Shown: in pieces, positions 11,428 to 25,316 of the stretch | Layout of the letters: every line of letters starts with the position of its first letter | Position numbering within the stretch: position 1 is the first letter of the stretch | Assembly: GCA_003665825.1 (NCBI GenBank) | Contig: QPFY01000001.1 | Location: 427,001 to 491,000 of the forward strand | Source of the DNA: Microbotryum silenes-acaulis | Taxonomy: Eukaryota > Basidiomycota > Microbotryomycetes > Microbotryales > Microbotryaceae | Direction: 5' to 3' | DNA length: 64,000 nt | Translations under genes and position numbers: made by a program | Notes under the pieces: generated by a model | What the model saw: only the letters and a program-made list of their open reading frames with translations | What the model was told of the DNA's origin: nothing | Database searches by the model: none

Positions 11428-14024
11428 TCAAGACGATTCTTCGTCCGTGTCTGAGAGTTCCAGCTCCTCAATCTGCGAATTTTGCGAGAGCGAGGTCGAT
11501 CGCGAGGATTCTCCAGTGACGTTGTGGCGCTGCCGCTTATTCGCTTTGTGGACTGCCGAAGAACTCTTCTTTGCCACGACACGCTTCGATGGAGCACGGA
11601 GCTTGCCTGCAAGAAAGATTATTGGGTCCTCAGTCGCTGCAAGTAGCTGGGGCTAGCATGACTCCTCTCATTTGAACTCACTTGCGATGATGGGTCGGGC
11701 ATGACGAGCGAAGCCCTCGGGGGTGCCCCCGAAGATAGGAGCGGTCGGGTTAGCCCAGCTACCGAGACACATCTTGGCGTTCAGAACTTCGGCGGAGGTG
11801 CTGTGCTGCATATAGTTGATCGTCCGGCGGCCGGTGGAGAAAGCGCGTTCCGCATCGCACGCAGTTGGTGGAATTGTGATGAAGTCAATTGCCATCTCGG
11901 CAAGAGCCTTCTGCCCTGGAATCGCACGTTGTGTCACCCAATACTTGATAGGGCACCCCTTGTAGGCGTCGTTCTTGTTCAGTCTGACGCATCCCCTAGC
12001 CCAGTACTGGAGGAAGGCATCTGGCTCGTAGTAGTTGTGAGAGCCTTGTGTGTCACCTCCTTCATCACCATACAAATCGTGGTCGGAGCAAGCATCGGAA
12101 TCAATCGGGGACGGAGGACCAGCTTCGGGGATGTCCTCATAGAGAGGAAGGTACACCTTCTTGCAGATTTCATGGAGCTTCTTCTGCTTCTCATTGATAT
12201 CGGTTTCGGCCCAAGCAGTTCCAGGTCGCTGAAAGAATCGCAGATGGTGACGAGGATGAAAGAACATCGACCCAAATGCAGCAATCGAATCGTCGCCAAC
12301 CTTCGAGTAGTAGTTGCCCAGAACAATCAAAGCGGACTTGGCTGCGATGTGCACCATGGGAGAAGCGGTTTGAGCCTTGTTGTCAAGCATGCCTTCAACT
12401 CGTTCGAACTCGGCGATGACATCCCAAGTGCGAGGCGTTGCATCTTGGAACTGAACCGTCAGGGTCTTGAGGTATTCGCCAATGTCAAGGAGCTCTTTAA
12501 CGATATCAAGTGCGTCATCAGGAAGGGCGAATTTGTCCACGATGTTCGAGGGTGTGTCGTCGCGCGCCATATAGTAGTCGATGGCACTCGAGAAGAGAAC
12601 ATGGCTCTGAAGGTAGAGGTGAATAGAGTTCCAACGCGTTTCGTTTTTGCGGGAAAGCTCCGTCGCCTTGGAATCGGGTCGGTCCTTGGCGGTGGCAACG
12701 ACCGACTGCTGCCATCTGTGTTTGTCGGAGGATTTGACTCTCAGTCCCGAAACGTGTTGTGCAAAATCGGCGATCGTAGGAATGATGGTCATGCATTTTC
12801 GTCGAAGGATGGGTTGAATCTTGATGCCGACCGACTCGCCCCAATCCAAAGCCTCTCTCAAGCAAGTCTTCGAATTGTTCACCGTAAATTCCAATGCTGA
12901 AATGTCGTAGTCACCAGAGGCACTCGCAATGGACAGAGCTTGAGCAATCTCGTCGTCGATCCTCTGATCTTCAGCATCCGAATCATCTTCGACGTTGGGA
13001 TGACCGTCGAAAGCAGATATATGCTGGAGAATGTGGGCGAAGCAGCGAACTCGCATCTCGGGTCCCCACCACGAGTCATTGAGGTTCTTGTACTCCACCG
13101 CCATCTTGTTGCAGTTCGAGGCGTTGTCCATCACGAGGGTTCGAACGAGATGCGAGATCTTGAACTCTTCGACGCATCCATGAAGCGACGCTGCGAGCTC
13201 TTTCCCGCCGTGGCGACCTTTCGACTCGATCAACTTGAGTATGTGACGATGAACGACGCCATCTTGTTCATACACTACGACGACTCCGAGAACACTGATG
13301 CAGTTGGGAGCGGTCCAACCATCGATAACTAGATGAATCCCGCGATTTCGCTTGACAAGAAATTCGCCGAATTGAACCGACAGCTCCCTATGTAGATGAA
13401 CGAGTAGCCTCTTGACGGTGTCGTGACTACCGAGGATAGCATTCACATTGGCGACGTGATAGGAGTAGGCGAGCCAGGTATGAAGTTGGGGGTCTACGTA
13501 AGTGAACGCTTCCTTCGAGATTGCAACGTGAACAACGATGGATAACGTGAACAACGCATTGTCGAAGATTGCAGCAGAAAGCAATGGTTGCACGTTCTGA
13601 AAGTACAAGACAGAAAAATCTTTAGTGACCTGCTGTAACAGCCTGCAAACATTATTTCAAGCGAACTAACCGTGTTCGCCCCTTCCCCCCTGGATGCCAG
13701 GCATTGTTTGATGCCCCTGTTCCAGTTCGATACGCCGTGTTGGTGTGCGGTCTCGAAGTCAACGGTTTCGCAATGAGAGGCTGGACGAGTCTTGCACGTT
13801 GCTCGGATCTTCAATTTGCCATTCGATCGAAACACGACGACATCGAAATGATCCCACTTTCCCGAGGTCCGGGAGAAAAGGAAGGCCCGAGCAACGTCGG
13901 CGCACCTCGCTTGCAATCGGTCTTCGGGGCCAGCAGACCGAAGCTCGGTGTAGAACACTTTTGCTTCCGCCTCCGTGCTGAAGACAGTGGCGACAAGATC
14001 TTCTGCGGCAGTAGGAGTAGCCAT
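11428..14024 (-). CDS. hAT transposase
   Basis: Minus-strand exons 14024-13671, 13596-11682 and 11606-11428 give 815 residues. hAT transposases cut and paste the element through an RNase H-like core. Visible signatures are the first catalytic Asp region (GIHLVIDGWTAPN), the second Asp (LVMDNASNCNKM) followed by the CFAHILQH motif, and the C-terminal hAT dimerisation region with the catalytic Glu in CDAERAFSTGRRTINYMQ. The N-terminal 118 residues contain a Cys/His cluster where a BED-type finger often sits, though its spacing is not canonical. The third exon was found by splicing at GTGAGT before an apparent stop. It adds a basic stretch (KRVVAKKSS, KANKRQRHN), a likely nuclear localisation signal, and an acidic end. 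No frameshift or internal stop is present, so the gene may be functional. An upstream ATG at 14156 is also in frame. Confidence 0.88.
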
Positions 14025-14532
14025 GTTGTAGCAAGATGAGGAGTTTGGGGATTTATGAGCTAGAGAGGGAGAAGACGGGGAGGTACTAGAAAGGGGAGAA
14101 GTGAAACCGGCAGACGACCAGTGGCAATATGCGGACTCCAAAATCTTCTGGCTCATTTGCCCATTTCCTTTCAGGAGCTCAGGTCTCAGGCCTCATGCCC
14201 TCAAGATAGGCAATGTTTTGCTTCGCTTCCGAGATAGAAGCCGACCGAACTAGTAGGGCACAACGGGCAGCCGGGAGGGCGGCCTCTGTCTCACCGCCAC
14301 CGTTCGGAGCCAAGCCAATGACTTGATAAGGTCTTGGAAACTTAAGCGGATATGCTTCTTGAATATGCTTGAACCCCTCTGACCATGGACAACCTGTCTC
14401 CTCAATGTGTATTCCTGGCAGATGCTTTAGATATCTGCGTAGTTACGTCCAAACGTATCTGTCTATCTATGATCTATGGCCATATAGATAGATGAACGAT
14501 AGTTATAGGAGGTGTAGATATAGATAGGCATC

Positions 14533-14556
14533 TATCTGATCTAATGCGAAGCCCTG
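14533..14556 (-). repeat. hAT right terminal inverted repeat
   Basis: Exact 24-base inverted copy of 10927-10950. It lies 164 bases upstream of the first visible exon of the BTB-domain gene. Confidence 0.95.
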
Positions 14557-14720
14557 AGGATTCCCAATATAGAGGTAGAAGTCATCCGGCTCCATAGTGA
14601 ATCTGCTTGGGACGGACGACTCATTTGGCGCGGATCGCACACATCCTCGCCATCTTTTTGGAGCTCGTCGAAGGTTGACTGGACTATCGAGAACGATAAA
14701 CTACTATCATCGACTCACAG

Positions 14721-15781
14721 CTCCGCTACTGCGCATTGCGAGTTCCGCGTCACCCTGCGTGCCGGCAACGCGATCGCTGCCGCACGTCAGGAGGCGCGCC
14801 TCCGGAGCAACGAGAGAAGGTCAAACTACAATGGAATGGTGAGTCACTGAACGATTCTTCATTTCAACCACAGTCACCAAAGCTGCTCATGTGTCCTAAC
14901 TAGGCCTTCACCGCGCCAAACACCCTTTCGACGTCGTCTTCGTCTTCCCCGAGTCGAACCGCCAGCTCTGGGAGAATGCCGATTTTCTGCGAGTGTCGTC
15001 CGCATATTGGAAGGACTTGCTCGGCTCCGGTTTCGCCGAAAGCTCGTTGTGCGATGAAAATGAGGACAAAGCTCAAGAGTCTGATGGACAAGAGGACATG
15101 GAAACCGAACATGGGGAGGAGGATGGGTCGTCGACGCTCTCTAATAGTGCTATCCGATCATGTGCCGTCCCGGTCCATCGCATCGTCATCGCCGAGGATA
15201 TTCCACAGCACTACGAGGCGTTCAGGGCCGTGCTCGGATGGCTTCGGTCGACCCAGATCGAGTTCCTAGCTTTGGAGACCACCACGAGTGCGGCAGACAA
15301 ACCAAAGGAGCCAACGAAACAAAAGAAGCGACGATCACGAAAGTCAAAGTCCAGCCGGACCAGTGCACGTCCGAAGACCTCGCCCGAGACCGCGTCGGCC
15401 GATCCATCAGATCTCCCTGACGAAGCCGACGAGTGGTCCGATTCTTCGGAAGCAAACGATAGACTTCTCAGCGTCTGTCCTAGATCCGTATACCGGCTCG
15501 CGGACTATCTACGCCTCAATTCGCTCCGCGAGCTGGCTTTTGAGGACCTCAAGGGAAAAATCACCGCCGAGAACGTCGCCTCGGAGTTGTTCTCGTCTTT
15601 CACCGAAGCCTACGAAGAGGTGCACAGTTTTGAGCTCGACTTTGCCGTTCGAAACTTGGCCAAGGTCAAGGCCACTCCTGCGATGAAGAAGGTCAAGCTT
15701 CGCATCGCAAATCGAGATCCGGAAATGCAGGGAGCGGCGGCGACCCTGTATAAGATTTCCATGAGACTCACAAACGTTTAA
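14721..15781 (+). CDS. BTB-domain protein (5' end unclear)
   Basis: Exon 14904-15781 joins in phase to an upstream exon ending at 14838. The upstream exon probably begins at 14721 after a cgactcacag acceptor. The reading HPFDVVFVFPESNRQLWENA, then FLRVSSAYWKDLL, matches the start of a fungal BTB/POZ domain, a fold that mediates dimerisation and often links substrates to cullin ubiquitin ligases. An acidic Glu/Asp-rich insertion and a basic KKRRSRKSKSSRTS stretch interrupt the domain. The C-terminal helical part (YRLADYLRLNSLRELAFEDL) completes it. No in-frame ATG is visible before the stop at 14697. Either a further upstream exon exists or the start was lost when the hAT element inserted next to it. 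A decayed relative lies on the other side of that element. Confidence 0.62.
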
Positions 15782-16022
15782 ATGCAATCAAAGCCGCGTG
15801 ACAATCCCCAATTGACACCACCTGATGGATGTTGTAAGGCGATGCAAAATGATGTCGAGAGATTTTGAGTTTACATTTCATGATATCTGTGTCCAACACA
15901 CGGATCGGACGATGACTGGGTCGGGCTATTTCTAAGCCGCCCCCCAGCGCAAACGGTTGACCCGAACGAGTATGGCAAAACTTTCTACGTGTAAGTTAGC
16001 CCCCCAAGATAGGGGTTACCGC
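15782..16022. other. 3' region of the BTB gene and tRNA upstream flank
   Basis: No gene is seen between the BTB stop and the tRNA. This is presumably terminator and flanking sequence. Confidence 0.4.
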
Positions 16023-16123
16023 GGGCATTTGGCGCAATGGTTAGCGCTTCAGACTTCTACTAGTCGCGTCCCGACGCGAGTAGTGAGATCTGAGGGTTGC
16101 CGGTTCGAGTCCGGCATTGCTCT
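16023..16123 (+). tRNA. tRNA-Arg (anticodon UCU) with a 28-nt intron
   Basis: A full cloverleaf can be folded: acceptor stem 16023-16029 with 16116-16122 (one G-U pair and one U-U mismatch), D stem GCGC/GCGC, anticodon stem TCAGA/TCTGA, and T stem GCCGG/CCGGC around loop TTCGAGT. The anticodon TCT is at 16056-16058, reading AGA. The intron lies at 16060-16087, directly after position 37, as expected for eukaryotic tRNAs. It forms a strong hairpin (TCGCGTC with GACGCGA). The internal B box GGTTCGAGTCC is present, and a T5 run at 16139-16143 would terminate RNA polymerase III. The acceptor mismatch is the only weak point. Confidence 0.85.
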
Positions 16124-16440
16124 AGTTGGTTCATAACATTTTTGTGCGACATGCACCCTCAGTTTGAAAAGATGTCCGCTCGAAGGGCTCAGTTTAACAT
16201 CGGTTTACTGTGGCAAATTTCCTTTTTGCATGGTACATTGACCATGAGTCAAAACACTGTCCTATCCTCTTTTGTGACTCGAGATACATACAATGCCGAC
16301 TGAGACTGGCGCTCGCAACAAGTGCTCTGAACTATTACTATTAGCCCTGCGGTGGTAGTCCCCGGAAGACAGTCCTTCGCTCTTGCACTCCGCTCGGCAC
16401 CCCACACTTGTCCCGCACTTTCTCGCTTCCGTCCCTCAAA
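16124..16440. promoter_or_regulatory. Promoter region of the thiolase gene
   Basis: About 300 bases between the tRNA terminator and the thiolase ATG. The last part is pyrimidine-rich, as in many fungal promoters. No other gene is seen. Confidence 0.35.
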
Positions 16441-18165
16441 ATGGTTCAAGCTACCGTCGTTCGCTGCTCTCTCTCCAACATCCTCAAGAAGAACGCCAAT
16501 GATGTCGTGGTAAGTCCACCGTACATGACCTTGCGACGCCGCTGCTGCCGAAGCCGAGGATCCCGAACGCTAGCCGCGGCTCACCTCGGCATCCGCTTCC
16601 GAATCCCCATAGATCGTCACCTCTCTGCGAACGCCTATCGCCAAGTTCCGTGGCGCTTACAAGGACATGTACCCGGAAGAGTTACTCTCGCACGTCTTGA
16701 AGTCGACACGGGAGAAGCTCGAGGCGCAAGGCGTCGATGTCAAGTCCGGCCTCGTCGAGGACATCCATGTCGGAACGGTGTTGATGGAGTTGGGGGGAGC
16801 CAAGTCGGGGAGGTTGGCTAGTCTGGATGCTGGGTAAGCTTACGACTCGCTCGCCGTGATCTTGGTGTCCACCGAAGCTGTTGATTGCACCTCCGCTGAC
16901 AAGCCGCGGCCCATCGCCCCCACGACCGAAAGATTCCCCATCGTCTCTGGATTCAAGGCCGTCAACCGACAGTGCGCTTCCTCGCTACAATCTGTGACCG
17001 ACATCGCTCAATCGATCCAGAGTGGTATGATCGACATGGGAGTCGCCGCTGGTGTGGAGCACATGACAAGAGATTACGGGGTGAGTCCTCCTTGGCTTCG
17101 GAGCCCCACTTTTGATTCCGTATTACTTAGTACCGCGCTTGGCCAGCTGACAGCGTTTCTCTGCTCATCTCGTTCCACACTCAATCCAGACCCGAGCGAT
17201 CCCTGTCAACATCTCCCCTTTCATCAAAAAGAGCGAGTCCCAGGACGCTCAGGACTGTCTAATGCCGATGGGCATGACCTCGGAAAACGTCGCGGCCGAG
17301 CACGGGTACTCGCGCCAGCAACAGGACGAGTGAGTCTTGCGCGCCTGCCCCCTCGCCTGCCTCCTCGATGAAAACGAGCCTATCGTTCTGACGTATAATC
17401 GTGTCTATCTCTGTCGGACAGATTCGCCTGCGCTTCGCATGCCAAAGCCAAGGCCGCCCAGGATGCTGGCTACCTCGCCGAAGAAATCGTGCCCATCAAG
17501 GTTCGATCGGTCACCCCGGCAGAGGGCGACAAGCCGGAGAGCACCGAGATCAAGACGATCTCGAAAGATGAAGGCATCCGAGCTCAGACGACGATGGAGT
17601 CGCTGGCCAAGTTGAAGCCCGCGTTCAAGGCCGATGGAACCGGAACGGCGGGCAACTCGTCGCAGATCTCGGATGGTGCAAGTGCGTTGACTTTGGTCAG
17701 GAGGGACGTCGCGGAAAAGCTGGGCTTGAAGCCTCTGGCCAAGTGGGTCGGTTCGGCCGTTGTCGGTGTGCCGCCGAGGATCATGGGTGTCGGACCCGCG
17801 TACGCTGTGCCGAAGTTGTTTGAGAGGTTCGGCATCTCCAAGGATGATGTTGACATTTTCGAGCTGAACGAGGGTACGTTCCTGGGTTCCCATGGCCCAA
17901 AAAGATGAAGTCCTAACTGTATATTTTTTCATTCACAGCCTTCGCCTCGCAATCTTTGATGGTCATCGAGACGCTCGGTTTGGACATCAAGAAGGTGAAC
18001 CCCAAGGGAGGAGCGATTGCGCTCGGTCACCCTTTAGGGGCCACTGGAGGTCGTCTGTTAAGTTCGTTGATCTACGAGTTGAAGAGGACGGACAAGAAGG
18101 TCGGTGTCGCGACTTTGTGCATGGGTACGGGTGCAGGCAAGGCGACTTTGATCGTCGCCGAGTAG
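16441..18165 (+). CDS. 3-ketoacyl-CoA thiolase (acetyl-CoA C-acyltransferase)
   Basis: Exons 16441-16509, 16613-16833, 16933-17080, 17190-17329, 17422-17873 and 17939-18165 give 418 residues. The enzyme cleaves 3-ketoacyl-CoA with CoA in fatty-acid beta-oxidation. All thiolase signatures are present: nucleophile Cys in VNRQCASSLQS (about residue 110), NEAFA restored by the last splice, His in GGAIALGHPLGATGG, and the second Cys in LCMGTGAG. The sequence is closest in style to the peroxisomal class (DVVIVTSLRTPIAKFRGAYK). However, the N-terminus has no clear PTS2 (R-L-x5-H-L type) and the C-terminus (IVAE) is not a PTS1, so its compartment is uncertain. All exon phases agree. Confidence 0.92.
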
Positions 18166-18513
18166 AAATGTATGCTGTCTTCTTGGAGAATTGGGGTGTA
18201 TCGGGGCGCAATATGCAATTTGGAAAGTATCCTAGAACATCTACATTGAGGCGGCGAGTTTGAGAGCCCTGCACCGGATTCGCAGGAAATCGGGGGGAGA
18301 AGTTAACCATACTTATTCGAGAAAGGGGACAGAAGGGGACCGTGCGAGAGCCAAGCCCAACCGACTTGCCCCCACTTGCAGCTCGCGGCACTTCATCACC
18401 ATCCTGTCCCTGTCCCCCCCCCCCCCCCCCCCGCCCTCCCCTCATACACGTGCTCGACAGCCTCAAGCAAACGGGGAGAAGGAGGAAACGGAGCTTTGAA
18501 GAGAGCTGGCAGA
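18166..18513. promoter_or_regulatory. Promoter region of the NatB subunit gene
   Basis: The 348 bases contain a run of 19 cytosines (18414-18432) in a pyrimidine-rich stretch about 80 bases before the start codon. No other gene is seen. Confidence 0.4.
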
Positions 18514-21500
18514 ATGGCGATGCCGTTATCCCACCTGGTGAATGGAGTGCTGTACCGCAAGAAGTCGGTCGCACCAGCCGAAGCTCGTGCGCTTCAACCC
18601 ATCTGTGGTACGTTCGACCCGCAGTCGGCTCAGCTTGATTTGACATGACATGGATTTGATGGACTGAGCTGATTTGGGAAACATTCGGGTGGCGGTACAG
18701 CTGCACTCGAGGTACACAACTGGAAGACGGCCCAGCTCGCGGTTGCGAAACAGCTCAAGAAGCTGCCGCATCACTACCTGGCCCATGTCAGTTCAAAAGA
18801 GGTATATGCTGGTTTGAGAATAAAACGACTGAACTCATTGTTTGCTCCATCAGGCGCTGAACTGCTTGGCACTTAGTGGACCTCGACCGATGTCTGATTC
18901 GGCTCGCAAGGAGATCCAGTCGACGATCGAGTACATCAAGACTCACACGAACGGAGCCGGGCTCGGCGATCCCGAGACATTGTTGGTACTCGCTCGTACT
19001 ATAGCTGCGGTGAACGACGACAAAGGTGAGTAGAGTGAGAGTCACCATCGCGGCACAGCTGGCTCGGACAGAAGATCAGGCTCACTTACGCCTGTAACAC
19101 CGAATCTCGAACAGACGCTGCTCATGAAGAGGTCGATGCGCTTATGAGCCTCGCGGTTGAGCGGCATCCAAATAAGGAAGATGTCAACATCGAAGCATTC
19201 CAAGCCTTCGTCCGCTCGGGAAATTACAAGAATGCCCAGCAGGTTCGTCTGACCCGAACCTCGCCACGAAAGATTCTTCAGTTGCTGATCGTCTCTGTGC
19301 TCTAACGCGGTCTACAGACGAGTATGCGGCTGCACAAAAACAATCCGAACCAGACGCACTACCTGTGGTGGTCGGTCGCGGCGATCCTCCTGCGGGTCCG
19401 CAGCTCACCAACAACAGCGGGGGCGGACGTGGACAAGACGAACGAGGTGCTGCTGACTTTGGCCGAGCGACAGTTGGCTACCCACTTCAAGCCAAACTCG
19501 GAAGGAGTAACCAGCGACCAGGACCAACAATACGAATCCGATCACGAGTTCCATCTCGTCACACGCTTCCTCGAACTCTGTGCAGTCCACCGGCCGTCGG
19601 AATCGACGTCGGTATTAGTTCTTCCCTCGCTTCCGAGTTCGGCGGGGGAGCTGCCACCCACGGCCAGGCTACTGCGGCACTTGGCATCACCCGAAGCGGA
19701 CTCGTATTGCGCAACTGGACTAGGACTGAAGATCTGGAGACGGGAGGTCGAGTTGAAGCACGGATCCAGGGCAAGCGGGGAGTGGAAGGCGGGCTGGGAA
19801 CGGATGAAGACAGGGATAGAGGAGGGGTCAGTTCTCTTCCGGCGAAAGCAGATTTTGGATCGCACGAGCTCACATTTTGATTGACCCCGCTTTTACAGTG
19901 ATACCAATTGGCACACCCTTCTCTACCTCATCCGCTCCGCTTTCGCTCTGGCTGACGATTCTTCCCTCGCCTTTGCTGGCTCGTCCGATTCGTCAGATTT
20001 CACACCTCGGTCGTCACCGACTGCGGAGGGACAGCAGTTAGTCGATGAGACCCGGAAACTCCTCGAACAGTTCTCCGAAGGGCTTCATGCCTCTTCCGCT
20101 CCGCATGAACGAGGGTATCTGCTTGGTGTCTTGGAGATCGCCCGAGAGAATCGGCGAAGAGGATGGGACGAGGGCTCGGAGCGATTGGGAAAGCTAGTGA
20201 CGAGGTATTTCGAGCGGTTCGAAAGCAAGGTGTGCTGCTTTGATGACCTGCGAGCATACCTGGAGGTCCTTGACGAGGAGGAGTCAAGACAGACCAGGGA
20301 AAAGATGGAAGAGAGGGGCAACAGTGCTGGTGATCTCGTAAGCTCTGTACTCATCAGAGAAGTTTTGGGTTCTCGCTCAGCAAGATTTGACCATCCCTTT
20401 AGACGGAAAAGCTGGCGTATTCGCTCATCAATGCCGCCAAGATCGCACGCTTCCTCGCTTCGTCTTGGACTTCGGCTGAAGCCCAAGTCATCCTCGCCCA
20501 TTCCTACCTCACTCGATACTTCCAGGTGCTACCCCTTGGGTCCCACCTCGACTCGACTGATCTCCAGCCGGCGGACGACTTTGCTCTTCTGGCCGGGCAA
20601 GCCTTCGTCTCAGCCTACCATCTCGATCGTGACCGAAGTCGACTTGAATCGGCCTTGCTCGTCCTCGATTATGCTCTGCAGCGATCCAGACACAAGTACC
20701 AGATCAGGTTGTTGGCAATAAATATCCAGCGGCAATTGGGAGCGTCTTCGATAGCGATGGATCTCAACAGGAGCTTGGGGATCAAGTCGATCCAGTTCGA
20801 TACGCTTATCCACGTCGCTGCCACCAGGGGTTCGACTTTTGCCAATGCCGCAGGCGCCACCACGTCGGCGAACGATGCCGGTATTTTGGACGAATTGAGA
20901 AAAGCCAAGAAGTGGTATGGTGCTGGGCTTGACGAAGCAGCCGACATGGTCGTTCGCGTGTTTATGCTTCACAACTTTTCCAAAGTCAGTCGCCGCTTGA
21001 GTGAAGCTACAGGTGTACTCGGCGCGGGAGCGTTCATCACACGCGCTTACCCCACAGATCGAGGATTTCGTCGAGTTCCAAACGCGCTTGAGCAACTCGT
21101 ACACCAGAGATCTCGTGCTCATTGAGAGTCTGCGCATTCAACTTCTGCGTGGTGCCGTCATCAATCCTTCCCTCGGGTTCACCACCGATCCTCTCAAGGC
21201 CATCTTACAATCGTGCGATGCGAACCGGTATTCCGATAATCGCGATTTTGGTACGATTCCAAACTTGCAGCGTAAAGACGAGGCGTCGATTTGGGATCAG
21301 ACGGGATTGGGGCCAAGACCGGGACGGGAGTGGATGACGGCCATCGCGCAAGCTTATCAGCGGTTCTTGGATCCTCTCGCTGTTGTCAATGAGGGAAGCG
21401 AGCAGGCATTCGACTCGACGGAAGTGAGTGGATCAGATCCAAATATAGGTGATTTTGTGGCTGACCATTATCGCTTCCTGCAGTTGTTGCCATCCGAGAA

Positions 21501-22255
21501 GGCGATGGTCGACTTTTCGCGGCTGGCCGGCAAGGTCTTTGTGGCCGCATTGGACGATCCCAAGCCAGAACAGCTAGCATACTCCTTCTTCTCGGGTAAA
21601 TATTTGCTTCTGTATGGGTACTCATGATGTCATGTCTGACGAGAGAAAATTCGCCTCCATCTGCGTGCAGATCAACTTGCATCGCTCACGTCTGCGATCG
21701 AGGACTCGGCACGGCTTCCGTGGGAGGTGCTATCCATTGCTGCGAATGCGTTCGAGGTAAGCACTATCTCGATCAGTTTCTTAGCAGCCATATAAGCTCA
21801 CACTTACCGATCGCACTGCCCAGGCCTACTGTCTACTCGACCTCGCCCTCGGGATCGTAACGGAGCATCTGACCTCCACAAAGGCGACTGACCACGCCAA
21901 ACACGTCAAAAGGCTACGCAACTTCCGCACCAAATCCCGGGAGGCGACGCAGAAGATCGGAAAAGAAGTGACGAACTGGGCCAAGAAGGTCGGGAAGGAG
22001 AGGAATAAGGTCATTGGGAACGTTGTGACGTTGAAGCAGTTTGAGAAGGTACGTGGTGGGATCTTGCGACTTTGTTTCTCCGACCAGATCACGCAGGTAG
22101 TGATCATCGAAATGATGCTGACTCTCGAACACATCTCATGATAGTCACAGTTTGACGATGACACGATCCTCGATTGGGCCCATGGGTTGGTCGAGTCGAG
22201 GAAGAATTCGGCCGAGACGCTGGGCGCGGCGATCCATCGCAGGTGTATCAAATAA
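18514..22255 (+). CDS. NAA25: NatB N-terminal acetyltransferase auxiliary subunit (NAA25/MDM20)
   Basis: Twelve exons (18514-18607, 18701-18786, 18854-19025, 19115-19242, 19318-19826, 19899-20337, 20403-20984, 21058-21423, 21484-21595, 21671-21756, 21824-22048, 22145-22255) give 969 residues with consistent phases. NAA25 is the ribosome-binding TPR-like scaffold of NatB, which acetylates proteins starting with Met-Asp/Glu/Asn/Gln. Evidence: helical-repeat composition throughout, DWNT-like NWHTLLYLIRSAF, the LGIKSIQFDTL segment typical of the family (family members read K-x-IQ-x-DT-L), and FSKIEDFVEFQTRL restored at a splice junction. The C-terminus is basic (KKVGKERNKV). The length is in the range of fungal and animal homologues. 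Two ATGs (18514, 18520) are in frame; I chose the first. Confidence 0.85.
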
Positions 22256-22771
22256 CACTCAGCTGGAATGACTACATCAGCTCGCTTATCTTGGTGGATT
22301 GCCTCATAGAAGCAAATGATATTCGAAATTCTTCACTCAACTCCAGGGAGTAGTGGGAGGCCCTAGCGCAGATTCGTCGCGGCCGCGAAGTTCCGGGCAG
22401 GCGCGGAACAGAGATGTCTACATTGATGAGAGAATCCAGGTTGGTTCCATGTTTTGAAGTTATTTTAGTGAATTTGGACAAGTTTTGTTCGGTCGCGAAA
22501 TCCTCAGGTCGCATCAATTAATCAAACGTGTCAGGCGCGCTGCTCTGCCCCGGCCAACCATCGGGCGCGAGCGCCTGCCGGACCTGCCAAACACCGGGAC
22601 GATCAGGGCGATTTTCTTGCTGGCGCGGGCAGGCGCGGGCCAGGCGTTGGAGGCTTGCCTGTGGTGAGCCTTGGTGCATGTTGGGTGCGCCGATTTGCCT
22701 GACCTTCGCTCGCTCCCGTCTCGTTCGCTCTTACGCATCACACCCTGTACCCCCCTCTTCCTTCTTCAATC
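22256..22771. promoter_or_regulatory. Promoter region of the ATP synthase beta gene
   Basis: About 515 bases with a GC-rich half (22540-22660, several gcgcgggc words) and a pyrimidine-rich stretch before the ATP2 start. No gene is supported. Confidence 0.4.

Positions 22772-25316
<2,545 letters not shown>

Larger units (their letters stand above)
10927..14556 (-). mobile_element. hAT-superfamily DNA transposon (about 3.6 kb)
   Basis: The element is bounded by perfect 24-bp terminal inverted repeats (10927-10950 and 14533-14556) that start CAGGG, as hAT ends typically do. Inside both ends lie many copies of GATAGAT/ATCTATC words, the kind of subterminal repeats a hAT transposase binds. One minus-strand gene with hAT transposase features occupies most of the interior. 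The 8 bases next to each end (cacacccg on the left, aggattcc on the right) do not match, so the expected 8-bp target duplication is absent. That suggests an old or rearranged insertion, or ends exchanged with another copy. Confidence 0.88.

Noticed and set aside
11701..12900. A 399-codon plus-strand frame inside the hAT element
   Set aside because: It is the mirror of the transposase coding strand and has no family features. The minus strand carries all hAT signatures.
14597..14842. Plus frame leading into the BTB gene (ending with residues TTMEW)
   Set aside because: It is out of phase with the BTB exon. The phase-compatible frame instead starts after an acceptor at 14720.
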